A stretch of 34,955 nucleotides of DNA, from positions 1 through 34,955 of the IMG/VR virus record IMGVR_UViG_3300028889_000018. The stretch is one strand, 5' to 3'. Origin of the DNA: a virus. Within the stretch, counting starts at the first letter, position 1; every line of letters begins with the position of its first letter. This document shows positions 21,629 through 27,383 of the stretch, piece after piece. The position numbers and the translations under genes are program-made. The notes below the pieces were generated by a model that saw nothing but the letters and a program-made list of their open reading frames with translations, ran no database searches and had not been told where the DNA came from.

Positions 21629-21955
21629 TCAGTCGTTCTTCTCGTCTTTGTCCGGGAAGTACTCCGGGTAAGTCTCCTTGTAGTGGGTATCGATCTTCTC
21701 GTCGATCTGCTTGCTGAGCTTATAGGCTTGCCCAATAAGCCAGGATCCGGCGAGGCTGGCGATACCTCTCACAACGAGCTTCGCGGTCTTCGGGTTCTTA
21801 AGCACGGAAGGTCCTTTAGTCGTAGGGGTCTCACTATAGGGCCTGTAATTCCTGCGATGCATGAAAATGCCCTGGTGACCGGCGAGTCTGAAGATATGAA
21901 CGAACCCTCCACCTTCCATCGGTTGGCAGGTGTAGAACTCTTCATTCTCGTCCAC
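21629..21955 (-). CDS. Small membrane protein; promoter element inside the frame
   Basis: The long form has 108 residues from GTG at 21953-21955 with GGGGGA upstream, 18 bases after the NlpC gene. The frame runs straight through a 35-bp promoter element (21823-21857). An internal GTG at 21803-21805 with AAAGGA in front gives a 58-residue short form (MLKNPKTAKLVVRGIASLAG, then a short amphipathic or membrane helix and an acidic end), like the other array units. Both forms may be made, the short one from the internal promoter. Function unknown. Confidence 0.6.
   Translation of the reverse strand: MDENEEFYTCQPMEGGGFVHIFRLAGHQGIFMHRRNYRPYSETPTTKGPSVLKNPKTAKLVVRGIASLAGSWLIGQAYKLSKQIDEKIDTHYKETYPEYFPDKDEKND
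21823..21857 (-). promoter_or_regulatory. 35-bp array promoter element, copy a
   Basis: On the minus strand the copy reads TCGCA, three bases later AATTACA, then TATAGT and TGAGACCCCTA, the same order and exact 35-bp length as seven other close copies. TATAGT is a good -10 box. There is no standard -35 TTGACA; the fixed TCGCA and TTACA blocks take that place. The next start (GTG 21805) has AAAGGA in the short leader. Confidence 0.75.
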
Positions 21956-21973
21956 TAATCCCCCTACAGCGGT

Positions 21974-22453
21974 CTAGTAATAGCGTCCGATCACACCGGT
22001 CGACGGGCCGGCGGTGTACTCCGAAATCGGGGCTTCCACGACCTTTCGCCCACGATATGACCCCGTGTTGGCGTTGACCATGTAGCCCTTGCCGCTGACG
22101 ATCTTGGTGAGGATCCCGACGTGGTATACGCGGCCCCGAGCATCGCGTATGAATATCAGGTCGCCCACCTTGCGATCTCGGATCGCGATCTTCTTGGACT
22201 TGTCGTACTGACCCTGGGCCGTTCTCGGAAGCGTCTTGCCGTGCTTCTTGTAGGCCCAGTAGACGAGTCCCGAGCAGTCGTACCCCCGGGAATATCCGCC
22301 TTCGGCTTCGTAGACGTACTTCGCGCCCTTCTGGGTCTTGGCGCTCGCCATGGCGTTGCTCCGGAGTGTTGCAGCGTCGGCATCCGTTGCGGTCACGAAG
22401 AATCCCGTGAGCATCAGCGAGGTGACGATGACGTACTTCATTGCGCTTCTCAT
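21974..22453 (-). CDS. Secreted NlpC/P60 cell-wall peptidase
   Basis: The protein has 159 residues from ATG at 22451-22453. A signal peptide (MKYVIVTSLMLTGFFVTAT) ends in ADA-ATL. The NlpC/P60 triad is present: Cys60 in YDCSGLVYWAY, His111 in VYHVGI, Asn127 in NANTG. Such enzymes cut peptide stems of peptidoglycan. With a signal peptide it would be exported by the host rather than needing a holin, so it may act as a secreted lysin or modify the wall of the infected cell. The 5' end, including the signal, is duplicated upstream at 22757-22836. Confidence 0.88.
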   Translation of the reverse strand: MRSAMKYVIVTSLMLTGFFVTATDADAATLRSNAMASAKTQKGAKYVYEAEGGYSRGYDCSGLVYWAYKKHGKTLPRTAQGQYDKSKKIAIRDRKVGDLIFIRDARGRVYHVGILTKIVSGKGYMVNANTGSYRGRKVVEAPISEYTAGPSTGVIGRYY

Positions 22454-22467
22454 GGTGCTGTCCAATC
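22388..22467. repeat. 80-bp direct repeat, copy 1 (signal peptide region of NlpC gene)
   Basis: This copy matches 22757-22836 at 78 of 80 positions by eye. It covers the leader, start codon and signal-peptide codons of the NlpC/P60 gene. Confidence 0.9.
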
Positions 22468-22487
22468 GGTTGAAGGGACGAATATCG

Positions 22488-22667
22488 CTAGGAGGTGCAG
22501 TACCTCCTGGCCATGGCGTGAACGTATGACTCGGGGGCCCCCATCATCTTCGCGATCTGGGCCTCGGAGTATTCCTTGGCCATCAGACCTTTGATGATCT
22601 CGATGTCCGCCCTTTTTCGGTTGGCTTTATCGATCGTTTCTCGGTCGCGTTCGCTAATGGGGGCCAC
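22488..22667 (-). CDS. Small HTH DNA-binding protein, 59 aa
   Basis: GTG at 22665-22667 follows AAAGGATCAAC. The peptide is basic at the N-terminus (MAPISERDRETIDKANRKRA) and then has a clear helix-turn-helix: KEYSEAQIAKMMGAPESYVH, with the usual Ala, Gly and hydrophobic spacing. It resembles resolvase- or sigma-type HTHs and the HTH of the gene at the left edge of the window. It could be the regulator of the nearby promoter array, by location only. Confidence 0.72.
   Translation of the reverse strand: MAPISERDRETIDKANRKRADIEIIKGLMAKEYSEAQIAKMMGAPESYVHAMARRYCTS
22490..22508. other. Perfect hairpin containing a Shine-Dalgarno-like AGGAGGT
   Basis: AGGAGGT and ACCTCCT pair exactly around a five-base loop over the last codons of the HTH gene. 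No T-run follows, so it is not a terminator. It may protect or pause the message before the NlpC start. Confidence 0.4.
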
Positions 22668-22687
22668 GTTGATCCTTTCGCGCTAGT

Positions 22688-22822
22688 TCAGCAACCAGCC
22701 GCATTTCCAGTTGAGACAGGTCTGCTGTTCCGCATGAGCCAGAGAACCCTCTTCGGTGCGGTCACGAAGAATCCCGTGAGCATCAGGGCGGTGACGATGA
22801 CGTACTTCATTGCGCTTCTCAT
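22688..22822 (-). pseudogene. Duplicated signal-peptide start fused out of frame to a small protein end
   Basis: ATG at 22820-22822 starts a copy of the NlpC signal peptide (MRSAMKYVIVTALMLTGFFV). After the repeat ends, the frame continues into PKRVLWLMRNSRPVSTGN and stops, a tail that does not look natural. In the next frame the same DNA reads GSLAHAEQQTCLNWKCGWLL and ends in TAG at 22683-22685, which looks more like the end of a small secreted or Cys-bearing protein. A duplication has probably replaced the start of an older gene and broken it. Confidence 0.5.
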
Positions 22823-22836
22823 GGTGCTGTCCAATC
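22757..22836. repeat. 80-bp direct repeat, copy 2
   Basis: The second copy of the NlpC leader and signal region lies 369 bp upstream of copy 1 in transcription order. It differs at two positions that change the codons around Ser/Ala of the signal peptide. Confidence 0.9.
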
Positions 22837-22847
22837 CCTAGTAGGGA

Positions 22848-23003
22848 TTACTTGTCGAGGACTCGAAGAGTGTTCTTGTGGTAACCCTTGATCGCCTCAT
22901 TGACCAGACCTGAGTCCCACTCAATCTGGCAGTAATTACCGTCAACTCCGATCACGGTTCCATCCCCGCACCAAGAGTTGTTCACTCGCATTCCTTGCTC
23001 CAT
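22848..23003 (-). CDS. Small beta-rich protein, 51 aa
   Basis: ATG at 23001-23003 has a perfect AAAGGAGGTGA upstream. The sequence MRVNNSWCGDGTVIGVDGNY, then CQIEWDSG and YHKNTLRVLDK, has the strand pattern of a small SH3/KOW-like barrel (GDGTVIGVDG, then IEWDSG). It contains two Cys. It probably binds protein or RNA. It lies just downstream of the structured element at 23097-23154. Confidence 0.68.
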   Translation of the reverse strand: MEQGMRVNNSWCGDGTVIGVDGNYCQIEWDSGLVNEAIKGYHKNTLRVLDK

Positions 23004-23096
23004 GACTGTTCACCTCCTTTCTGATTCTCAAATATGGATGTGACGACCGGGGCACATGTTCTTCCACTGGGGGCGGGAACTCGGCTGTCGTTTAGT

Positions 23097-23154
23097 CGTT
23101 CAGCATCCGGAATATGGCCGCGGGTGAGACCCCTACGTGGCCACTTGCTGAACG
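23097..23154 (-). ncRNA. Candidate antisense RNA hairpin against array promoter/leader sequence
   Basis: Nine-base arms CGTTCAGCA (23097-23105) and TGCTGAACG (23146-23154) are perfectly complementary, and inside them TGGCC and GGCCA form a second stem. The inner loop on the minus strand carries CGTAGGGGTCTCAC, the exact complement of GTGAGACCCCTACG at promoter copy a and, over 13 bases, of several other copies. The segment is in a 170-base gene-free stretch downstream of the gene ending at 23174. A DNA site for the same regulator is the main alternative. Confidence 0.4.
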
Positions 23155-23173
23155 CCCCGATCGTCACGTCTGG

Positions 23174-23704
23174 TTATGCCGTCTTGCCGAGCTTCTGGCT
23201 ACGGCGTTGGAAGGCGATCTGGAAGTGCTCCTGCGACATGTTCTTCGTGTCGGTGCCGGCGATGGCGTCGAACTCCTCGTCCGACATCGCCAGAAGCTCG
23301 TCCTTGGTGTACGTGCGGTTCTGCTCTTCCTTCACCCGCTCCTGGATCCGCTGGGGCAGGATACTGGTGAAGAACTCCGCGCCGATGTCCTCGGACGTGA
23401 TGAGCTCCTGGAAGAACTTGTTGTAGGCGCCGCCGTACATGAACTCGTCCACGTACTCGGGGCGCTTGACGAGGAGCGATCCCTCGCGCTTGCCGACGGA
23501 CCGGAACAGGAGTTCCTTCCACAAGGCGAGAAGCGCCCGGCTGTCGTGGTCCTCGACGATCTTCTTGAGGTACGCGGCCGGGTCCTTCTCATGGGCGAGG
23601 TCCATGTCGACGACATCGGCCTCTTCCAGTCGGAAGTACCACTCCTCGGTGACCTCGTTGCCGTCGAGGTCCTCGAACGTTATCTCTTTCTTGACTGCGG
23701 CCAT
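23174..23704 (-). CDS. Tail-assembly-chaperone-like phage protein, 176 aa
   Basis: ATG at 23702-23704 has GAGGG upstream. The pattern TFEDLDGNEVTEEWYFRLEE followed by ADVVDMDLAHE, LLALWKELLFRSVGKREGS, FFQELITSEDIGAEFFTSIL resembles a family of phage proteins often placed near tail genes and annotated as tail assembly chaperones (recalled, not searched). It is acidic, soluble and helical. The tail module is 7 kb away, which is unusual for that role. Confidence 0.65.
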   Translation of the reverse strand: MAAVKKEITFEDLDGNEVTEEWYFRLEEADVVDMDLAHEKDPAAYLKKIVEDHDSRALLALWKELLFRSVGKREGSLLVKRPEYVDEFMYGGAYNKFFQELITSEDIGAEFFTSILPQRIQERVKEEQNRTYTKDELLAMSDEEFDAIAGTDTKNMSQEHFQIAFQRRSQKLGKTA

Positions 23705-23745
23705 GGGAATATCCCTCTGATCTTTCTGGGGTTAGCCGTCTGAGA

Positions 23746-24102
23746 TCAGGCGGCGGACTCGTCGACGCCGTCCTCGGGCTCCTCGGTGACGGTGAGCTCG
23801 ACGACCTCCTCGACCTTCTCCTTGGCCAGACGCGCCATGGTGGCAGCGGTGGCCGCGACTCCCACGGCGACGCCGTAGAAGAACTGACGGTTCTGCTTGG
23901 CCTTCTCGACCAGGGCCGCCAGTCGGCTCTTGACGGACTCCTTGGCGCCGCTCTCGTCGGTGGTGACGGTCTCCGCCTGCTCGGACTGGTCCGTCTTCGG
24001 CTCGCCCTGGGCCGGAACGGCCTTCAGGTTCGCCTGGTCGACGACCTCCTCAACGGGGGACTTCTTGTCGGCGGAGTTCGCGGCGCCCTTGGTGTTCGAC
24101 AT
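23746..24102 (-). CDS. Acidic protein with one membrane helix, 118 aa
   Basis: ATG at 24100-24102; AAAGG lies 13 bases upstream. The first 70 residues are disordered (Ser, Glu, Lys, Gln), then a short helix, one membrane segment (FFYGVAVGVAATAATMARLA) near residue 75-95, and a very acidic end. It belongs to the group of small phage membrane proteins here. Function unknown. Confidence 0.7.
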   Translation of the reverse strand: MSNTKGAANSADKKSPVEEVVDQANLKAVPAQGEPKTDQSEQAETVTTDESGAKESVKSRLAALVEKAKQNRQFFYGVAVGVAATAATMARLAKEKVEEVVELTVTEEPEDGVDESAA

Positions 24103-24217
24103 TATGAGTTGTTACCTTTCGTGGTTACTCGCACCCGAACACTTCGTTCAGGTGTGTGGTGTGGTAGTGGAATGCGGCGCGCCAATATGGATTCTCATCG
24201 GCGCTCTCCGCAGCTCT

Positions 24218-25024
24218 TCAACCGGTGGCGAGCCAGTACTTCGGGAACGGCGGCGGGAAGAACTCGATGGAGAAGCACGGTCGGTTCTGCTCGGAGACCG
24301 TAGTGGAGATCTTGAGTTCGAATTGCCGGTCTGTGTTCCAGCCGAGATCATCCGACCCGGTGGTGTGGTTCAGGCCGAGCTTGTCCCAGACGTCCGACAG
24401 TGACGCGTAGCCCTCGTTGAGGATGGACCAGTTGATGTCGTTCTCGACCTTGCGCAGCGTTTCCATGTCCGAGTTGAAATAACGCCCGGAGAAGGAGTCC
24501 TGGCACAGGACCTGACCCTCGGTGACCAGGATGACTTCCTTGGTCGACGGAGGATTGTTGGTGACCCGGTCCTGAGCGAGCTCGTCTCGGATCGCCTGTT
24601 CCTTGGTCTTGCCGACCTTGGAAACGGTCTTGGCTCGGTACTCGCCGTAGGACTTCTCTACGACGGTGTACGCAGACAGCAGAGCCGCATGACGACGCTC
24701 CTGAACGTGAGCAGCGAAGATGATTGCGGTGATACCAGCAGCCGCACTGATCGCCGCGGGGATGTAGCACTTCCAGGTGGCGTTGAACTTCTCCTCGAAG
24801 GTGAGGGCTACGTCCGGATTCGCATACTTGGGCGTTTCCTCGATGGGAATGTCGGCGAGCTTCTTCTGCTCGGCTTCCTTGAGCTTGTCCGCAGCCTCGA
24901 AGGCACCCTTCGCTGCAAGATATGCGGTAGCCAGGGTGCCAGTGACACCAATCGCGGACAGAATCGCCGGTGAGTTCTTAGCGGCGACCTTACCCGCACG
25001 CTGGAACAGCGCGCTGAGATCCAT
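24218..25024 (-). CDS. DUF6353-family membrane protein, second copy
   Basis: The protein has 268 residues from ATG at 25022-25024 with AGGAGAACAAG upstream (strong). Membrane segments are at about 19-37 (PAILSAIGVTGTLATAYLAA) and about 88-108 (YIPAAISAAAGITAIIFAAH). The central soluble part holds AALLSAYTVVEKSYGEYRAK, typical of DUF6353, and the C-terminus ends in YASLSDVWDKLGLNHTTGSD, then DLGWNTD and FFPPPFP, the same lid-like domain as at 20822-21565. The family role is unknown. Confidence 0.82.
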   Translation of the reverse strand: MDLSALFQRAGKVAAKNSPAILSAIGVTGTLATAYLAAKGAFEAADKLKEAEQKKLADIPIEETPKYANPDVALTFEEKFNATWKCYIPAAISAAAGITAIIFAAHVQERRHAALLSAYTVVEKSYGEYRAKTVSKVGKTKEQAIRDELAQDRVTNNPPSTKEVILVTEGQVLCQDSFSGRYFNSDMETLRKVENDINWSILNEGYASLSDVWDKLGLNHTTGSDDLGWNTDRQFELKISTTVSEQNRPCFSIEFFPPPFPKYWLATG

Positions 25025-25078
25025 CTTGTTCTCCTGTGTCTAGTCGCCAGCCGGCGATTCTTTAAGCGGTGGTGAGTG

Positions 25079-25333
25079 TTACTTGTTGCGCTTCGACTCG
25101 ATGATGACCTTGCCGACGACGTCGACGATCTTCATCGCGACGAGCACAACGCCGACCTTCACGACGAAGCTGTCCGAGAGCTTCTTGGTGTCTTGCATGA
25201 TGTCCCGGGCGACCTTCTCGAACAGATCCCCGTCGTAGTCCTCCGGCGGTTCCGGGGTCTTCGTGTTCTCGTCGTCGAGGTACTGACCCTGCTCCGGCTC
25301 TACGTCTCGGTCCTGTTTGACGTTCTCGTCCAT
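25079..25333 (-). CDS. Acidic one-helix membrane protein, 84 aa
   Basis: ATG at 25331-25333 with GGGGGA upstream. The first 50 residues are acidic and proline-bearing (DENTKTPEPPEDYDGD), then one membrane segment (FVVKVGVVLVAMKIVDVVGK) and a short basic end (ESKRNK). It follows a 41-residue membrane gene with 12 bases between. Confidence 0.7.
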   Translation of the reverse strand: MDENVKQDRDVEPEQGQYLDDENTKTPEPPEDYDGDLFEKVARDIMQDTKKLSDSFVVKVGVVLVAMKIVDVVGKVIIESKRNK

Positions 25334-25345
25334 GCGAGTATCCCC

Positions 25346-25471
25346 CTAGATGTTTCCGAGCGAACGGCCGGTGACGGTCTCGAAGACCTTGGCGTAAGCC
25401 ATACCGCCGACGATGGCACCGATGCCCATCGTCGAGGTCAGTCCGAGTGCCACCGTGATGCGAGCGAACAT
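25346..25471 (-). CDS. Tiny membrane protein, 41 aa
   Basis: ATG at 25469-25471 follows AAGGAG. The peptide is mostly hydrophobic with Gly-rich packing (VALGLTSTMGIGAIVGGMAY), then a short polar end (TGRSLGNI). It lies between two longer membrane genes with minimal gaps. Function unknown. Confidence 0.66.
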   Translation of the reverse strand: MFARITVALGLTSTMGIGAIVGGMAYAKVFETVTGRSLGNI

Positions 25472-25474
25472 GCA

Positions 25475-25948
25475 CTACTCCTTGACGAGCCGGACCGTCT
25501 TCGTGGTGCCGAGCATCGTGAACTTGTACGTGAGCTCGCCGTTGTCGTAGGCGAACTTCTTGGTCTTGTCCTGCGAGCCGAAGAGCGAGTTCGCCATGGC
25601 GTCGGAGTCGCCGAGAGATGTGACCTCGGAGAGCACCGCCGGATCGGTGTCCGTGTCGAACGACCCGAGCCAGTAGATGTCGCTGGAGTCCCGCGTCTTC
25701 AGGTTGATCTGGATGGAGCCGGCAGTGATCTCCGCCTGGGCGAGAATATCGCCGGTGTCCTTGTTGGACTGCTTCCAGGTCCCGATCATGCTGGGGACGG
25801 TCACGGGCACCTCCTTGGAGCTCTGCCCGGACGCGGTGTCGGATCCGTTGTAGGCGTACCAGCTCAGAGACCCGAACGCGATCACGAAGACCACGGTTAT
25901 AACTCGGTATACCAGCGACTTCCGGGACTTCTGGACATTCCTGTTCAC
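25475..25948 (-). CDS. Membrane-anchored extracytoplasmic protein, 157 aa
   Basis: GTG at 25946-25948 has GGGGGAACAAG upstream. A basic start (NRNVQKSRKS) and one membrane segment (VITVVFVIAFGSLSWYA) lead to an outside domain: MIGTWKQSNKDTGDILAQAE, then SIQINLKTR, IYWLGSF, FAYDNGELTYKFTMLGTTKT. This pattern (GTW...I.IYW...LYWAG..F) is known to me from small bacterial surface or lipoprotein-like proteins with a lipocalin-like fold. It may alter the host surface, for example in superinfection exclusion. It starts just after terminator T2 with no promoter in between. Confidence 0.7.
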   Translation of the reverse strand: MNRNVQKSRKSLVYRVITVVFVIAFGSLSWYAYNGSDTASGQSSKEVPVTVPSMIGTWKQSNKDTGDILAQAEITAGSIQINLKTRDSSDIYWLGSFDTDTDPAVLSEVTSLGDSDAMANSLFGSQDKTKKFAYDNGELTYKFTMLGTTKTVRLVKE

Positions 25949-25972
25949 CTTGTTCCCCCTTCAGGGTAAAAG

Positions 25973-25999
25973 AAAAACCCAAACCCCTTGTAGGGGGTT
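25973..25999 (-). terminator. Array terminator T2
   Basis: On the minus strand AACCCCCTACAAGGGGTT folds on itself and is followed by TGGGTTTTTC. It ends the unit at 26028-26282. Confidence 0.78.
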
Positions 26000-26027
26000 C
26001 AGGTCTTGATTCCGGTTGATGGGTCGG

Positions 26028-26282
26028 TCAGTTGTCGGTGGACTCGGTCTCGTCCTCGGGGGCGACGTCCTCCATACCCGCGGCGATGCGCTTCAGCACG
26101 AGGGAGACGGCGGCGGTGCCGACGACAACAGCTCCAGCTCCGATGGCGATCTTGGTGATCAGCTTCTTGGAGGTGGCGTTCTGCTCGTCGGTACCCTCAC
26201 CGTTCTCCTTCGCGGCGACGCGCTCCATGGCACGGGTCAGGAAGGACTTCTTCGAGGTTTCGGTCGTGGTCTCAGCGGACAT
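26028..26282 (-). CDS. Small one-helix membrane protein, 84 aa
   Basis: ATG at 26280-26282; the short leader from promoter copy b contains GAAAGGA. A charged N-terminal half (TSKKSFLTRAMERVAAKENG) is followed by one membrane helix (ITKIAIGAGAVVVGTAAVSL) and an acidic end. It forms a single-gene unit with T2 downstream. Confidence 0.72.
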   Translation of the reverse strand: MSAETTTETSKKSFLTRAMERVAAKENGEGTDEQNATSKKLITKIAIGAGAVVVGTAAVSLVLKRIAAGMEDVAPEDETESTDN

Positions 26283-26296
26283 GACAGTTCCTTTCG

Positions 26297-26331
26297 TAGG
26301 GGTCTCATTATAAGGCGTGTAAATCTTGCGA
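26297..26331 (-). promoter_or_regulatory. 35-bp array promoter element, copy b
   Basis: It has TCGCA, ATTTACA, TATAAT and TGAGACCCCTA in the standard order on the minus strand. It is flanked by inverted GTCTC/GAGAC arms. It drives the gene at 26028-26282. Confidence 0.8.
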
Positions 26332-26341
26332 GACCCGTACG

Positions 26342-26369
26342 AAAAGCATAAACCCCATGTAGGGGTTTA
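26342..26369 (-). terminator. Array terminator T3
   Basis: TAAACCCC pairs perfectly with GGGGTTTA around TACAT on the minus strand, then TGCTTTTC. It ends the unit at 26384-26620. Confidence 0.8.
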
Positions 26370-26383
26370 GAGGCTGTGAGGCG

Positions 26384-26620
26384 TTACTTCTGGGCGATCG
26401 TGTAGATGTAGTCTTCGTCCTCGGTCTGGAACCGGGTCAGGCTACCATCCTCCAAAGCATTCATAGCTTCCGGGCCCAGCTTGATCTTGATGCTGTTGCC
26501 GTTCGTCTTGATGACGATGGCGGCGTAAGCAACAAGCGCGGCGGCTGATACGGTTACTGTGAGAATCTCGGGGGCATGGCGCTTAACGGCGTTCTTGGCC
26601 TTGGCGAGCTGCTTCTTCAT
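26384..26620 (-). CDS. Small one-helix membrane protein, 78 aa
   Basis: ATG at 26618-26620; GGA lies nine bases upstream (weak site). A basic start (KKQLAKAKNAVKRHAPEI) leads to one membrane helix (LTVTVSAAALVAYAAIVI) and a soluble end (IKIKLGPEAMNALEDGSLTR). The start resembles the N-termini of DUF6353-type membrane proteins. It forms a single-gene unit between promoter c and T3. Confidence 0.72.
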   Translation of the reverse strand: MKKQLAKAKNAVKRHAPEILTVTVSAAALVAYAAIVIKTNGNSIKIKLGPEAMNALEDGSLTRFQTEDEDYIYTIAQK

Positions 26621-26634
26621 GATTTTTCCAATCG

Positions 26635-26669
26635 TAGGGGTCTCATTGTAGGGCGTGTAAATCTTGCGA
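26635..26669 (-). promoter_or_regulatory. 35-bp array promoter element, copy c
   Basis: The blocks are the same, with a weaker -10 (TACAAT). It is flanked by a near-perfect inverted repeat TAGGGGTCTC/GAGACCCCTA. It drives the gene at 26384-26620. Confidence 0.75.
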
Positions 26670-26683
26670 GACCCCTAGACGGA

Positions 26684-26788
26684 TTACTCGTCAAGCCCAT
26701 CGACGGTGATCTCGTCGCGGACCTTCTTCGCGATGAAGAGGATGATGAGGAGGATCAGAGCGAAAATACCGATCTTCTTGGCAGCCAC
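26684..26788 (-). CDS. Tiny membrane protein, 34 aa
   Basis: GTG at 26786-26788 has AAAGGTGATCTG upstream. It starts MAAKKIGIFALILLIILFIA, then KKVRDEITVDGLDE: a basic N-terminus, one membrane helix and a charged end. It begins just after terminator T4 and has only the degenerate promoter copy d further upstream, so it may rely on read-through. Confidence 0.65.
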   Translation of the reverse strand: MAAKKIGIFALILLIILFIAKKVRDEITVDGLDE

Positions 26789-26811
26789 CAGATCACCTTT
26801 CGTCTTTCGTG

Positions 26812-26837
26812 AAACCCAAACCCCATGTAGGGGTCGG
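26812..26837 (-). terminator. Array terminator T4
   Basis: GACCCC pairs with GGGGTTTGGG around TACAT on the minus strand, then TTTCAC. It lies between degenerate promoter d and the gene at 26684-26788. Confidence 0.7.
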
Positions 26838-26843
26838 CACAGT

Positions 26844-26878
26844 GTTCTCTCTCACCTTACGACGTGTATTTCGTGCGA
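26844..26878 (-). promoter_or_regulatory. Degenerate array promoter element, copy d
   Basis: TCGCA and ATACA are in place, but the -10 reads GTAAGG and the downstream block is GTGAGAGAGAA. It is probably inactive or much weaker than the other copies. Confidence 0.45.
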
Positions 26879-26879
26879 G

Positions 26880-27116
26880 TTACTTCTTACGAGCTGGACT
26901 CTTCGGGGGCTTCTTGTGTTCGTCCTCAAGCAGAGCCGGCGCTACGAATCCCTCGACCTTGCCCTGGGCGATGTTGGGCTCCCACTTTCCGAGAAGAGTT
27001 ATGCGCTGAGCGGCCAGAAGGTCGGCGATCTCGGGGCGGTCGGTGTTGACGGTCAGAGGGACGAAAATGTTCACCAGCGGGTAGTCCGGGTGGGGCCGAA
27101 TAACCTTGATCTGCAT
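26880..27116 (-). CDS. Small soluble protein, 78 aa
   Basis: ATG at 27114-27116 has AAGGATCGTC upstream. It is one of the few array genes without a membrane segment: MQIKVIRPHPDYPLVNIFVP starts a strand-rich domain, with ADLLAAQRITLLGKWEPNIA and a basic, proline-rich end (KKPPKSPARKK). It lies directly after the gene at 27125-27325 in the same unit. Confidence 0.68.
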   Translation of the reverse strand: MQIKVIRPHPDYPLVNIFVPLTVNTDRPEIADLLAAQRITLLGKWEPNIAQGKVEGFVAPALLEDEHKKPPKSPARKK

Positions 27117-27124
27117 GACGATCC

Positions 27125-27325
27125 TTACTTGTTCTTGTGGATCTTCGCGTAGGCACGCTTGCTCTGGAGACCGCCGACGGCGTCGATGAACTTGCCCGCA
27201 CCAGCGAGAGCGGCACCGACGATGGCGATGACGGCGAGGGGATTCTCGTTCCAGGCCTCCTTCAGCTTGTCCATCGCCTTGGAGCGCTTCTCGTTGAGGT
27301 CGGAAACGGAAGTCAAACGAGCCAT
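27125..27325 (-). CDS. Small one-helix membrane protein, 66 aa
   Basis: ATG at 27323-27325 with GGAAGG upstream. A charged N-terminus (DLNEKRSKAMDKLKEAWNEN) leads to a membrane segment (PLAVIAIVGAALAGAGKFID) and a basic end (SKRAYAKIHKNK). It starts just after terminator T5 with no 35-bp element in the gap. Confidence 0.7.
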   Translation of the reverse strand: MARLTSVSDLNEKRSKAMDKLKEAWNENPLAVIAIVGAALAGAGKFIDAVGGLQSKRAYAKIHKNK

Positions 27326-27346
27326 GAATATAAGCCTTCCTAAAAG

Positions 27347-27375
27347 GAAAACCCAAACCCCTTGTAGGGATCGGG
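27347..27375 (-). terminator. Array terminator T5
   Basis: CCCGATCCC pairs with GGGGTTTGGG around TACAA on the minus strand, then TTTTCC. It ends the unit at 27384-27557. Confidence 0.78.
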
Positions 27376-27383
27376 CTTTGAGG

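Noticed and set aside
21828-21843. T7 RNA polymerase-like promoter on the plus strand (CTCACTATAGGG)
   Set aside because: Only this copy of the array element has the match, the upstream half of the T7 consensus is missing, other copies read CATTATAAGG, and the genes lie on the opposite strand.
22982-23167. 61-codon minus-strand frame ending over the start of the 51-aa gene
   Set aside because: No ribosome site, odd composition, and it covers the structured hairpin element and the strong ribosome site of the next gene.
24103-24217. Gap between two membrane genes with a small CCCGAAC/GTTCAGG hairpin
   Set aside because: There is no T-run, no promoter-like element and only a 16-residue frame, so no feature is claimed.
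25062-25982. 306-codon minus-strand frame rich in Arg, Gly and His
   Set aside because: It overlaps three coupled genes in another frame (25079-25948) that have ribosome sites and membrane segments. Its composition is typical of a wrong frame.
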